A stretch of DNA of 64,000 nt from Kappaphycus alvarezii (GCA_002205965.3 NADL03000069.1:62001-126000), one strand, 5' to 3'. Counted from the first letter of the stretch, positions 1 through 10,620 are shown. Program-made: numbers and translations. Notes: generated by a model not told the origin, from the sequence alone.

Positions 1-719
1 TCTTCATGATTTTTAGCCTTCTTTATGAAACTCAACAATTGGTTGCTATGTGATGGATACAGTACAGTAGCAGTTTGATTTATTTGTTGTACTGTACGCT
101 CGTCCCCGACACTTGAATTTAATTTGTGATATGGCTTGTCACATTATGGTTTGCCCGGAGAAATTGCGAAATGCACGCAGACAACCGCTTGCTTTTTGGC
201 TGGATCCCGTTGCTCCATTTTTGTCTATTGAACTGAGAGTCTGAGCCCTGCAACGAGAACTTTTCCGATATGAACTCCTGCAACGAACCAGTTCACCCCC
301 GATCCTCGAAAATTATTCCGAGCAGCCCTCGGTTCAAGATCCAAATCAGCTCAAGTTGTTCCCAGATCAACCGTCCGTGATCTCCGGTCCACTGATCTTA
401 GCTCCAAGTTTTCATGTTCTTTAATCTGCAGCTGTTCTGACCAGTTCCACATATTAACTAAAGGTCTACATTGGGTCAAATATCCTTTGTGTTTTTGTTC
501 TTAAGTTGGGATCCCTTGGTCAACCGAATCTCGAACTGTCATATCCCTAGTGCCCGCAATGTGCAAAAATCGTACATAACGCAAAAATGACCCTTGTGGA
601 ATTTTCCCGTTATGTGCGCTTAATTGTACTTTAGAGACGTTATAGACACGATAAAGGAGTCGGAATAGCTTCATTTCAGCGTTATTTGATCCAATTGTGA
701 GCCTTTATTCAGCTTCAAG
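1..719. other. no gene seen; GTAC-rich inverted motif near 60-105
   Basis: No convincing reading frame. Around 60-100 the sequence has TACAGTACAGTA followed by GTACTGTACG, a pairing that recurs at 2866-2894, 4408-4424 and 49009-49028. Nothing else is recognised. Confidence 0.4.
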
Positions 720-807
720 ATGCATTCTAGTGTCACTCAGGTTTTCAAGTTCAAAAATTGGGCTACAATTGACGAAGTCACGTCACCGCTGAGTTTTCCT
801 CTTCGCC

Positions 808-1092
808 ATGGCCTCGGTAGCGGACAGTATTCGAGCAGATATGGAACAAACCACTTCTGTGGTGGTCCAGGAGCCTTTTGTAACCAACAACTCACCCGCT
901 GTGCGTTCGGACAGCGCTCAGACTGCCAATTCTCGGCCCGGATCCACTCAGTTAAGTCGCGGTCGTCCTAGAGGCAGAGAAAGGGGTCGTGGTCGAAATT
1001 GTAGGCGTGGTCGACCAAGAACGACCCGTGTCGAGGACGACGCAAGGAATGGATTGACGATGAGTCTGAAAAAATGCGACAGTGTCATGTGA
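808..1092 (+). CDS. AT-hook-like, Arg/Gly-rich hypothetical protein (possibly decayed)
   Basis: The frame encodes 94 residues. Residues about 51-72 are strongly basic, with two AT-hook cores (RGRPRG and RRGRPRT) separated by an RG-rich stretch; AT-hooks bind the minor groove of AT-rich DNA, so a DNA-binding role is inferred. A different frame continues downstream from about 1030 with an acidic, Glu/Lys-rich sequence (DDESEKMRQCHVMEKEFF), then further open stretches reach about 1680. That suggests a longer protein broken by a one-base shift. Bits of LINE-like or transposase-like proteins also carry such basic tails, so this may be a mobile-element remnant. I do not recognise a family. Confidence 0.35.
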   Translation: MASVADSIRADMEQTTSVVVQEPFVTNNSPAVRSDSAQTANSRPGSTQLSRGRPRGRERGRGRNCRRGRPRTTRVEDDARNGLTMSLKKCDSVM

Positions 1093-2268
1093 TGGAGAAG
1101 GAGTTTTTCGACAACTTCATACAGCAAAGGGGCAAGGCTTTCGTGTAAATCAGCCGTTACCAACATGAAATTGGAGGCCAACGTGAAGAGCTTTTCGCAC
1201 ACGAGATTTGGTTATGTTGTTCTGTTCATGAACGGGGTTTTGCGATACTTACTGGACTGGCACAATGAGCTCGTCAGGCTTCGGAGCGTTTCACAGCCAC
1301 TATTCACGATCTCCGACATGTATCTTTATGTTGCTGTTCTGCTATTTTCCCACACGACTGGGTTCAGTTTCGAGAAGGAAATCTCCGTCTTGCGACAGGC
1401 AGGTAGTGTTCCTCCTTCTATGGATCGTGCCCGTTTCATTGTAGCAGGAATACAGACTCAATAACGGGGCTTGGCTCTGAAAACAGAGGAGTGCAAAACA
1501 TGCAGTCGTTGCAACAAAATGAAGGGCAAGTGGCGGCAAATTTGAGGCAACGCATGACATTACATCGGTCATCAAGAGTCGTAGCAATAGTCGTGCATCG
1601 AACGATCTCATACAAGATAAAGTCTTGCTGCTGTTTGCTGAGTTAAAGTGAGGCCTTTTATGTTCTATTTTACGCACATAAAGCCACTTTTGACCTCCTG
1701 GAACCCTCCACCAGAACCGAACTTTGACGCTTAATTGCGCTCATTGGCTCATGCTAAAAACCTGTAAAAACACGCAGAATGCTTTGTTCTAAGCTGTCAT
1801 GACCTCAGTTTCTACCCCGGTTTCCTTGCACCTTAACTACAGGCGTGCAATGTTAATGTGCGTTTTAGTTCACATTAAAATAAGGCACTAGAGATATCCT
1901 CTCATTTTTTAATTGAAGAGTCCAGGATTACCTTTAACACACTCCAATGTCTCTTCGTCCCCCGCAGAATCCTGCTCTTCGAAACTAGTCAACAGCTCCT
2001 ATTGAACATCAAATTCTCTCCATTCTCGGATCCATTTATGTCCACCACAGCCTCCTCCACCTCCTCCACTTCTCTTCATTTGCTCCCGCCTCGACAAATT
2101 CATGAAAAATACACTTCGAACGCATTTCTAGTTTATTCTCCTCAAGTATTCCTTGTCTTCTATTGGTGTATAGCCGTCAAAGCTATGTCTTTGATACGAT
2201 GCAGTGATTTCCTGATGGTAATGGAGGCCCAAAATTGGGTCATCTTGATGGAGAAGTAAGTAGATGCA
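1093..2268. other. no assigned gene
   Basis: Short open stretches in several frames may continue the AT-hook locus to about 1680. Beyond that I see no supported gene. Confidence 0.35.
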
Positions 2269-2436
2269 AAGGCACGCTGAAGCATCTGTCATGCTCAATG
2301 TGGCATACTATATGGCTGGTCTGAAGGAAATCTTTTAGGAACGTAGTTTCTTCCCATTACTGTGTTCGCATACCCTTTTGAGTCAATTGTAGTTGTCTGG
2401 AAAAAATAGGATAGATCAAATACATCTTCCAAGCTT
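2269..2436 (+). repeat. R1 dispersed repeat, diverged full-length copy
   Basis: This copy begins with AAAGGCACGCTG, also present at 32680, then GGCTGGTCTGAAGG, CTTTTAGG, the ATACCCTTTTGAGTC segment and TTGTCTGG, ending with ATCTTCCAAG. The order of these blocks matches copies at 8039-8181 and 47673-47850, with many substitutions. R1 is about 150-190 bases long and has no coding capacity that I can see. Confidence 0.65.
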
Positions 2437-2722
2437 TGCGAAGCTGAAAGCTTTGCGAACCTTTTGCAGACCGATGGGTCGATGGCCCATTTTTTATCAG
2501 CGTAGTCCAGAAGCAAGATACTCATACTGTAATATTTGCGTGTTATTGTAACAATCGAGTTCAGCCTGGTTTGTTCTAGATGGTTCTGGACAGCTCTGCA
2601 CGCTTGCCATCAGCGCATATTTAGCGTGGCAATATTATTTTTAGTTTATGTTGCGTGTAGATTTTTCCAGATGCATTGCTGTATCGCATCTGGATGTTTC
2701 TAGTGTCTATACGACCATGCTC

Positions 2723-2788
2723 TGTCCTCATATGAGGCACACTTTGTCCTTATATGAGGCACACTTTGTCCTCATATGAGGACAGTTT
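2723..2788. repeat. three tandem 22-bp units with a palindromic core
   Basis: Units at 2723-2744, 2745-2766 and 2767-2788. Each contains CCTCATATGAGG (CTTATATGAGG in the second), a 12-base palindrome; the third unit extends it to a 16-base palindrome at about 2768-2783. A single related half-site (CATATGAGGACA) occurs near 26561. It could be a protein-binding array or simple tandem duplication. Confidence 0.7.
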
Positions 2789-3584
2789 CCGTTACATTTT
2801 GGACAGGTTAATGTTTTGGAAGGCCGAAAGTTTTACTGGAAAAAAGGTTTTTCATGCTAAGTTACAGTACAGTAATTTCTACTGTACGTGCGCCCTCGTT
2901 TTTGAGACCCTCCACGATAATACGAACTATTTTCCTTCCAAAATGTAGTCGTTTTTACAACTTCTTGCGAAGAGCGGAAGCTGGTGAGGGAAAATTGCTC
3001 TAGGCTTAACCGAGGTCAACAATCTTGAAAAGTTTGTTTCGATCGGCCATCTACACTCATGAACTAATGCGGAGGGACAAGAAATGCGCTGAGGTAAAAA
3101 AGAATTGTATTGCAAAAACGGGCTAAAAGGTGTCCTCATAGGAAAACGGTCCAATAGACACTAGATAGTGCTCTAGAGTAGTTTAGAGCACTTTGGAACT
3201 ATGCAGTCAGCATATTTGATATGTGTGATTTCACCCCAATTTAAGGGGGTGAAAATAACTATATAATGGACGGTTATTGTCGAGTAGCGGCCCCAAGACC
3301 CCACCAACACTTATTCATCAATCAAAGCAAAGATCTGAGTTTATTTCACCTCTCTCCCTTTGTCCAAACTGATATTCCGTTTCAGTTATCCCTTGAAATA
3401 AAATGTCATCGGACTCTCCTCGAATCTTAGAGAGTCCAATGAAGGACATAATGTAAATTAAAGGAGACACAAATGATTCAATGACTCAAAAATCACTGTC
3501 TGCGTCAGCTGTCGTGTATTGGTTATTCGGTATTAAACATGTCATTCTTTCATAACTTGAGTCTTGATGCAACATTACCATTCT
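2789..3584. other. no gene seen
   Basis: No supported frame. A TACAGTACAGTA ... CTACTGTACGTG motif lies at 2866-2894, like the one near 60-100. Confidence 0.4.
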
Positions 3585-3642
3585 ACACAAGAGTGAAACA
3601 TCCAAACCTTTCTTCCTCCTCTGTCTAGTCACTACATGCTCC

Positions 3643-4212
3643 GTGGTCGCCTTTTCTCCTAGCTCACTCTCCTCTCGATCTCTGTCCGATAACGCAGGAA
3701 TGCGAATTTCGACAGGACGCCTATCTTTTCCTCCAGTCTGTCGCCGCCAAGACCTCAGTATCGATAACGCTAAGCTCGCTCCGCGGGCGCAACGGTATAA
3801 CATAACTGTCATCAGCCCTCTTTCCAGCTCCCGCAGTCGCTCCGACGTCAAAATCTTACCGCTGATTCTTCCCCCATTGAGACCGTCAGAAAAACCGGTA
3901 CCACTCTCTTTGCGGTGTGCTCATATTGCTTTCTACCCAACTGCTTTTCTTCCAAGAGTAAGAGACCCGAACCTTTCCCCAACTGCTTTCGATGTACTGT
4001 ATACGGTTCTTTTGTTCCAGGGACCTTGGCCAGGAAGCACCGATTTTCCAAATATATTTCTTTCTGGAAAGGTAGTAGGCGAGTTGCCCGACTTCTCTGA
4101 CACCTCGTACAATAGTTTTCAGCTAACTGTCTCAGCAACGATAGCAATAATTGCTATCGGTTTCTGGAAATTGCGTCGCTTTGCTCCGTTACCGTACTTT
4201 TGGCATGTTTAA
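3643..4212 (+). CDS. hypothetical 189-residue open frame, unrecognised
   Basis: This is the longest uninterrupted frame in the first 4 kb. It is Ser/Pro/Arg-rich in the first half and has one hydrophobic stretch near the C-terminus (LTVSATIAIIAIGFW) that could span a membrane. No signal peptide or family motif is seen. Two R1-type ends overlap or adjoin it (about 3587-3615 and 3948-3985: CAAGAGT then A-rich then CCGAACC/CCAAACC), so part of the frame is repeat sequence. A 121-residue frame on the opposite strand (3486-3851) overlaps it; neither is clearly the real one. Both may be chance. Confidence 0.25.
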   Translation: MVAFSPSSLSSRSLSDNAGMRISTGRLSFPPVCRRQDLSIDNAKLAPRAQRYNITVISPLSSSRSRSDVKILPLILPPLRPSEKPVPLSLRCAHIAFYPTAFLPRVRDPNLSPTAFDVLYTVLLFQGPWPGSTDFPNIFLSGKVVGELPDFSDTSYNSFQLTVSATIAIIAIGFWKLRRFAPLPYFWHV

Positions 4213-4990
4213 AATATTACAATAAAGCCTCTTTCTCTCTATTTCGGGCACTGAAATTCCAATCTTTTCTCTGTTTCATTCATTGTCGAGAAGAATACGA
4301 ATGATCATAGAGTTCCGGACTTTGTCGGCGATTTCTGCACTTATTTTTTCACATTAACAGACGATTAATGGATTAATTGCTACGAGGGGCTTTTAACCGT
4401 ATACATGTACCGTACTGTACGGTATACCGTAGTACTGTATGCCATCGTCCCGTTGCAGGCTACTAGTCCTTGTCTATAACTGAACCTGTTATGATCTGCT
4501 TATCAGCATTAAACTATGGTTGCGGTCCAAGCGAATTCTACTCTATGATTTTCGGGCAACGAATTATTTTGACAGTGGTTCGGGAATCATGAGCCCGGGA
4601 AAACACTGGGGCCCACCGTCGGTTTCCTCTTTTGATTATGCCGTAGCTAGTCAGCCGATCCACCCCTGTAATTAAATCTTGCCATCTCTTGTAGAGGAAA
4701 AGACGACCACAAATCAGCGATTTTTACAGAAAATTTCAACTTTCTGTTTGTGCCTAGGGGCCGCACCTAAAGAAACGACTTTATATGGACGCTCACATTC
4801 GGCTTGAATTATCATCACGCCGTTGATTATAGAAAGAAGGCTGCTTTTGACTGGTTCACAACATTCTATAAATGTTTCTATTGCAAGGAACCTTTCCATT
4901 GGAAGGAGAGTTCTCCGTCATAATCGTTTCGATCGATTTACAGTGGCGGGGCTTCTCTGGTTGTATGCCATTTACTTCAACACTATTAAC
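4213..4990. other. intergenic, with a 17-base palindrome
   Basis: At 4408-4424 is TACCGTACTGTACGGTA, an odd-centred palindrome built on GTAC. The rest is upstream of the trypsin-like gene. I see no clear TATA box close to the start. Confidence 0.45.
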
Positions 4991-4995
4991 GCGCC

Positions 4996-6171
4996 ATGCA
5001 TATTAAGCGGTCTGTCATCTTCAAATTATTCTTAATCCTTGCTATTAAGATTGCCTTATTAGCTTCTGCCCAAGTTTCTGATAATGAAGTATGCCCTACT
5101 CTCATTCCCGAAGATCCCCTGTCGATCTTGTCGTCAGAGCTCAACGTGAAAATGATAGCGATTCTCGAATCATCAATCGTTCCTTCGTCTCTGAAGAACT
5201 TCGCCCATACATGGCTTATATTTCAACCCGCCACGAGAATGGTAGATACACAAATTGTACAGCCATATTTGTCTCATCCCGCTGGCTTATAACTGCTGCT
5301 CAGTGTGACACCAACGAGAAAACTACTGTTCGCATCGGCTATCCAAAGTTGGAGGATAACAATCAGGATTCCATAGGTATCGATTTGAAAGAAAACCACC
5401 CTAATTTCGACAGGACTAATTTCTATTATGATATTGCTGCTGTGCGCCTTAAAGACAAAGCCCCGGAAGGTACCAAGAGCATGAAAGTGAATGTTGACTC
5501 ATCAGTTCCGAAGGAAAGTAACCCCGCTCGAATTGTTGGATACGGAACGAGTTCTGCAGGTGGGGGTAATTCTGAGCCTGCTCACGCAAGAGGATTTTTG
5601 CGACAAGTAGACGTTCTTATTTCAACGGCACAGGAATGTATAGGGACATATAATAATATCAATTTCAACCTCCAGTTCTGTGCTGGATACTACGAAACTG
5701 TTGCCTGTGATACTTGGTACGTTTAGTCAAACATTTACGAAATTATGCCGTTTATGGGTTGAAAAGTTCCACTGATATACTGACACTTCTCCGGAAATTC
5801 CCATTATGCTGAACGCTAGCGTCGGAAATGAGGGAAGTCCTCTGATTCAATATGTGAACGGGGAGCCAATACTCGTTGGTATTACATCGATTAGAGAAAG
5901 CTGTGCTCAAGCAAGGGCTCCTACCATATATACGCGAACTTCCATCGCAAAAGACTGGCTAGACGATAACGAGGTTCAGTACAAAGAGAGCCCAGCCGAG
6001 GAAGATGGAAATGAGGATGGCGGTTTATCAACAGGTGCAATCATTGGCATTGCGGCGGGCGTAGGTGGGGCCGCACTGATTGCAGTCATTTCAATCATAG
6101 CTTGGTACATCATTTGCAAACCGGGGCCAACTGATGAGCCTTCTTGGGAATTTGATGAAGTTGTGGGATAA
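4996..6171 (+). CDS. membrane-anchored trypsin-like protein lacking catalytic His and Ser (serine protease homologue)
   Basis: The N-terminus at 4996 reads as a signal peptide (MHIKRSVIFKLFLILAIKIA). An S1-family domain follows in another frame from about 5120 to 5716, then an intron, then 5820-6171. S1 landmarks are clear: TNCTAIFVSSRWLITAAQC (Cys42-Cys58 pair), YYDIAAVRL (Asp102), CIG...FCAGY (Cys168-Cys182), and DTC|VGNEGSPL across the splice, then SCAQARAPTIYTR. The active His of TAAHC is Gln and the Ser of GDSGGPL is Glu (GNEGSPL); Asp102 and the pocket Asp189 remain. So cleavage activity is unlikely; binding or inhibition is inferred, as for other dead trypsin homologues such as oomycete glucanase inhibitors. 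A Gly/Ala/Ile-rich transmembrane helix (GAIIGIAAGVGGAALIAVIS) and a short acidic tail follow, predicting a surface protein. Signal peptide and domain are out of frame by one base near a C run at about 5116-5120; no GT-AG intron there restores phase, so this is a real frameshift or a sequence error. Stop is TAA. Confidence 0.82.
5717..5819 (+). other. intron (103 bp) in the trypsin-like gene
   Basis: Donor GTACGT at 5717 and acceptor CTAG ending at 5819, with a CTGAC branch-like site about 40 bases before the acceptor. Splicing in phase 2 joins TG with C to make Cys191 of the conserved DxCxG block, which is strong support for this exact intron. Confidence 0.85.
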
Positions 6172-6562
6172 CATTGCTGGTCACACTCTCAACATTGTTT
6201 TCATTTCATCTCAACACGTCTAGGGCGGAGAGGCAACGGAAATATCAATGCTTCCTTGCAGGTTTGCCTGGGAGACACAGGCTTGTTCCTATCCCTATTT
6301 CCAAGCTAGGCGGGTGGTACTCGGAGGCGTATTCTGTTGCTATTGAGCATGCGAAAATCGCGACCAGTCGTACAATGGAACGGTTTTCGCATTCCCTTGC
6401 AGCGACACTCGGCGTTGGCAGTAATCTCCAACACGGCTTGTCTCCTGGGTGGCCTCGCATCCAATTTCTAGGATAGATCATCGACCCTGTTAGCATTTTA
6501 CAGCAATGAATTTTACATTGCCTTGTCAGCAACTCGGCATGCTTTAGCCAACATTTCCATTA

Positions 6563-6632
6563 CAAGGGAAAGTATTTTACTCTTGGAAGGTACATAAATA
6601 CATATAATCGATATATCCTATAGCTCTATCTC
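6563..6632 (-). repeat. R1 end module, solo
   Basis: Read on this strand orientation it has GGGAAAG, TTTTACTCTTGGAAG and ATATCCTATAG, the same order as the end of R1. The rest of R1 is absent. Apart from this, 6172-6824 holds no gene. Confidence 0.45.
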
Positions 6633-6824
6633 AATTACAGTTCATGAACTTTCCTCTTTCCTCTTTTGAGTATTAAATTGCGTAATTGTGGAGCACTGGG
6701 GCTTCAATTTCTGTAGCAGATACTGCAAGGCGCCGATACCCAACCAACCTGTATGGGGCAAAGTTTGAGTAAATTAATATTGGGGAAATGTGGGGTGATT
6801 TAAAATTAATTTAATTTCCTTGCA

Positions 6825-6960
6825 GCAACCTTTTAGTCGCCGTTCCATACAACGCCCATTTTCACCGTAGTGTTCTCTCCGCCACGCCCCATTGCAAAGG
6901 TCAATAGCAATTTCACCCTATATGTATTCCACTCGCAGTAAACTAACCCAAACGTTTAAG
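6825..6960 (+). repeat. R3 dispersed repeat, copy 1
   Basis: Shares CCTTTTTAGTCGC-type start, ACGCCCATTTT.ACCG, GTGTT.TCTCC.CC and ATTTCACCCTAT...CCACTCGCAGTAAACTA with 42241-42379. No coding potential is evident. Confidence 0.65.
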
Positions 6961-7488
6961 TTAACCGCACTTATCCAAACGTTATCAGCTGGCACCCCAC
7001 CGCTCGCGACTTCGCCAACCGGGTTTCCACTGGCATTGCCGCAAGGGCAGCCGTTCCGATTGCTGATGCGCAGCAAACATTGCTCGCTCGTCACGCGGCG
7101 AGAGTCGTCCAGAATAACGTCAGTTGTTTGTTGGAAGGGGTTTTGAGTGACATTTAAGGCCCAAACTTGAAATTGTGTATATTCCAGAGAACCTCCGTTC
7201 TCAGGATATGTGCACTAAGTGGTTACCCTACTTATAGTAGTCCGCGTCTGCGATTGTTATTATCAGCAAAATTAAGTATACAAACCCATTCAAGTAAACC
7301 CCATTTACTCAAACGTTATCAGGAAATGTAAGTAAACCACCCTATTGAACTCAAAAGTTTCCAATATTTGGAAAGTGATGTCATTTCCTAAATGAGGCCA
7401 CATGGTTCCATTAAGGATATACACAGACCTGCCCCCACTAGTCTTATGAAAATAGCCGTCCTACATCCCTAATCAATAAAGCACCCCA

Positions 7489-7545
7489 ATTGGGATAGAT
7501 TGGATATATCTTCCAAGAGTAAAACACCCAAACCTTTCCCCCATT
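7489..7545 (+). repeat. R1 end module, solo
   Basis: GGGATAGATTGGATATATC then TTCCAAGAGTAAAACACCC and CCTTTCCCCC match the 3' third of R1. The rest of 6961-7600 shows no gene beyond short Pro/Ser-rich frames. Confidence 0.6.
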
Positions 7546-7599
7546 TCCCCCCTTCTGAGGAATATAATGCACAGAGTTGATGGAATTATTTGAAACTTG

Positions 7600-8310
7600 T
7601 GAGGAATACAGTACTAAGAATCATTGCAATGCAACCTGCGCAACCTGTACGCTTGGTACGCAGATGACGGTAACATTGTTCTTCCTCGGTCCCAAGCCGC
7701 TACTGCCATCCGTTTCATCCAGCTTGAAGGAGGGCCACTAGGGTTCCAGCTCAACCTTGCCAAGACCCAAGTTTACGGCTTCTCCCCTTCCCACTCCCCT
7801 TTGGCACTTCTTTGCCCCTTTTCAACCTCCCCTGGTTTCATCGTGCTGGAATCCCCGATTGGCTCGGACGCCTTTGTTTCCCAATTTTTTTGCAAGCCGC
7901 CAAAACGCATTTGACCGCATCTTCCAATCCCTTCGAGACTTAGATGATGCTCAATTGGCTTTCCACTTACACCGCTTCTGCGCGAACGCCTCCAAGGTCA
8001 TGCACTTGCTACGTGCGTGACAGGGCACTGGAGACGTACGGAAAGGTAGCATTTTAGGGAGCGTAGTTCCTTCCCCATTACGGTGTCGGTATACCCTTTT
8101 TGAGTCGATTTTGGTTGTCTGGAAAACCATGGGATAGATCGGATATATCTTTCAAGAGTAAAACACCCAAAAGTTTTCCCTTGCTACGTACGCTTCCCTC
8201 CACTCAATCTGCGGTTCTCGCCGCTAGCTTCGATCAGAAGCAGAGGGAAGCGTTCCACCAATTGCAGCTGCCCTGTCCAGAACGAGCCTGGCTCCAAGCC
8301 TCTCTCCCCC
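7600..8310 (+). mobile_element. LINE (non-LTR retrotransposon), reverse transcriptase part, 5' fragment
   Basis: The frame from 7624 holds the reverse transcriptase active site YADD at about 7657-7668 (WYADDGNIVLP), followed by LGFQLNLAKTQVYGF, the usual conserved block after YxDD in LINE polymerases (template-primed reverse transcription). The reading then changes frame several times. An R1 copy interrupts it at 8039-8181, after which the frame resumes (ASFDQKQREAFHQLQLP) to 8310, where copia-1 is inserted. The frame continues after copia-1 at 13366. The 5' part of the element (endonuclease, first ORF) is not recognisable. Non-functional as read. Confidence 0.75.
8039..8181 (+). repeat. R1 dispersed repeat inserted in the LINE
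   Basis: Good copy: GGTAGCATTTTAGGGAGCG, GTGTCGGTATACCCTTTTTG, GGTTGTCTGGAAAACCATGG, GATATATC, CAAGAGTAAAACACCCAA. It interrupts the LINE coding region, so R1 moved after the LINE was placed here. It starts with GGAAAG and ends near TTTTCCC, a possible short inverted terminal pair. Confidence 0.75.
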
Positions 8311-8605
8311 TGTGAAAACTGTTGTTGAATATTGATGTCAACTGATGAAGTTTGATGAAATCACTAATGGTCGTCTTTATTGTTTGAAATGCGGAATTTG
8401 TTTAATGGTCGTGTTTGTAATTTTTTGTCGTGTCTGCTCTCGATATTGGTTTCGGTTGTACTTGTTGTAGTACATATATGCTGTGTTGTGTTCTTGATAG
8501 TTGTAAAAAAAGCTACCGACGTTTGTTTGTTCAAAGGGAGCATAAGATCAGAAACAGCTACCACTGCTATTTATTGCTGAGGTGCAGTCGAACACCTTCT
8601 TTCAT
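8311..8605 (+). repeat. 5' LTR of copia-1
   Basis: Begins TGTGAAAACTG and ends CTTCTTTCATT or at the CA before TT. It differs from the 3' LTR by A/C at two sites and one T in a T run, by eye. Confidence 0.92.
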
Positions 8606-8610
8606 TGTTA

Positions 8611-8625
8611 TGGCCTATCAGACCC
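8611..8625 (+). promoter_or_regulatory. primer-binding site candidate of copia-1
   Basis: TGGCCTATCAGACCC follows the 5' LTR and resembles the initiator-tRNA-Met complement TGGTATCAGAGC common in copia elements, with two extra bases. It would prime minus-strand synthesis. Confidence 0.5.
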
Positions 8626-8639
8626 ATCGTCGGCATCGT

Positions 8640-9338
8640 TGCCGACACGGCCGTTTCACTGGGATATACGTAATGTCCCGTGGACGGATGGAAAAGGGAA
8701 TCAGGAAGAATATGCTAAGGCTGTCGAACTTTGGAATGCCTTTCATGATAGTTACCCGATTCTAATTCGAACAAGATTTCCAGAGTTACGTGGAATTATG
8801 CTCCAGTCTCAGCTCTTTGGGGAGCTAGAGACATGAGTCGGTCGATTCCAGATAGCGAAATCCAGACTGCAGGAGGCTGGAAGAAGATTGTAGAAGCTAT
8901 CTACAAGCGTGACGCGCTATCCGTGGTGAGTGAAGTGTACCAGAATTTCACAACACTGTTGTCCATGAAACGTGGATCGAACGAGACGTTCAAGAACTTT
9001 GAGTCTCGGTTTTTGCTCAGGTTTCGAAGTTTCATTCGAACTCTAGCTCTTCGAAATTACCTGAAGCATTGACTGCATTTATATTGTTGGCTAACTCTGC
9101 TGTTGACAACGGACAAAGAATTTCAGTCCTAGCGGCTGCCTCTAATGGCACATCGCTAGATGCGTCAGCTACAACTGATGAGTATTTAGCAACTGTTTCG
9201 TATGAGAAAGTTGCATCGGTATTAAGGCATTGCGACCAAGTCAGGTCGGATGCGTCACTGTCTATTAATGTGAACGCAATTAATATTGAAACTAAAAGCG
9301 TCAGGGAGGACGCAACGGCAATGGTAAACACAAGATGA
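8640..9338 (+). pseudogene. copia-1 gag region
   Basis: Gag-like helices read in three successive frames: NVPWTDGKGNQEEYAKAVEL (to about 8836), then GGWKKIVEAIYKRDALSVV and GSNETFKNFESRFLLRFRSF (8833-9072), then LPEALTAFILLANSAVDNG to about 9338. The pattern of a capsid helix bundle with an ETF.NFE block is typical of copia gag. At least two frameshifts separate the pieces, so no complete gag is encoded. Confidence 0.7.
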
Positions 9339-9620
9339 CGCCAGCACAGTTTGCTGCGTACAAAGGCAAATCCAAGTGCCACTTGTGTCAGAAGTATGGT
9401 CACTTCCGCTCTGACCATGAACCCGATGGACGTCTCAAACCGAGTTCGGTCCAGTGAGACTCCAATTATAGGAGACGACATAACTAAACCTAGAAAGACC
9501 GTGACATTCAACATGGTCCATTTGGGCGAAAACAAACATTTGATGAAGGGTTTGTCGGGCCTCTTCTAGATGACGGTGCTCCGTACAGCGGAATGGGATT
9601 AGCAGAGTTTATGATTTTGC
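9335..9620 (+). pseudogene. copia-1 zinc knuckle and aspartic protease
   Basis: MTPAQFAAYKG...CHLCQKYGHFRSDH (about 9335-9420) is a C-x2-C-x4-H-x4-H knuckle; retroviral-type knuckles usually end in Cys, here His. The protease core is LLDDGAPYSGMGL at about 9562-9600, where the usual DSG or DTG is DDG. The two parts are in different frames. The protease would process the polyprotein. Confidence 0.65.
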
Positions 9621-10620
9621 AGCCAATCATGTTGCCTAACTGGAATGGGCAGCTTCGAGCTCTACCAGAAGAACTGCAGTCTCGACCATTCTGGCAGTAT
9701 GGAAATGGAGAGCACTCTAGTGAGTGCAGAAGAATATTAGGTTCCGTTCAACTATGCGCCAACAGTGATAATGACAACCTAATCAGTATTCGTCATCTGA
9801 TTATCGAAGGTTCATCACAATGGATTGTAGGAAGGAATGTTACAAAGCTGTGTAACATCGAACATATTGACGTCAATAGGCTGTTATTGCCTGACAAAGG
9901 GGACTCTATATCTTTGGTCGATCACGACCTGCACAGTTACATTCCCTATAAGTCCTTTGTATTCGAAGACACCGAGTGCTCGCTACCTGAGGTTAATAAC
10001 AAGGTTTCTGTGCCACAGCCCAGATCAATCACCAAGAAAATCCTCGACCGTGGGCAGAGACAAGGAATAGTGGAAAAAGTACATAAGCATGTCTGCGGAC
10101 ACTCCAATACTCAGATATCAAGACACTGCTGGAGCGCAACAACCTTTGGAGCGCTGAAGTACAGAAGTATTTGATACGCATCCTTGACGAGTGCCCGAGT
10201 TCTGACGACGTCACAGCCGAAACAGACTAGAAAAGTCTCTTCTTAGTGCCATGAGCCGTCAATTCAACACCTTTGTATGTGTTGATCATATGAACCTGGA
10301 CGACAATCGAGTATTTCACATTATGGACTCTACATCCAGATACTCAGTTGGGGATGTAGTTGACACGGTGTCAATGGGCAACGCTATACCTCTCTTTGAT
10401 TCACTGGGTAAGCTCATTCTGGACACCCGAGACTGTTTTGTACGATCCTGCCTTCGATAACACTGCCTTTACGGATTATTTAAACAGTCTTGGAATAGAA
10501 GCACGTCCCATTCCGCCAAGGAGGCACAACAAGAATGTGCTTGAGTCAAAGCAAGGACAATTCGGATGTGTATCTCAGATTGAAGGACGAAGTCCAATCG
10601 GACTCTAACCAAACGGAAAG
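9620..10620 (+). pseudogene. copia-1 integrase
   Basis: A long open piece (9593-10174) ends in HKHVCGHSNTQ, the His-containing start of an HHCC zinc-binding domain. The core follows in other frames: NTFVCVDHMNLDDNRVFHI (first Asp), then FDNTAFTDYLNSLGIEARPI and HNKNVLESKQG (the N-x3-E block carrying the catalytic Glu). The middle Asp is within DPAFDN. Three or more frame changes break it. Confidence 0.75.

Noticed and set aside
3486-3851. Minus-strand 121-residue frame as a gene
   Set aside because: Overlaps the longer plus frame, includes an R1 end and has no recognisable domain.
8039-8181. R1 as a tRNA-derived SINE
   Set aside because: GAGTCGATTG loosely recalls a B box but no matching A box, tRNA-like 5' part or A-rich tail was found.
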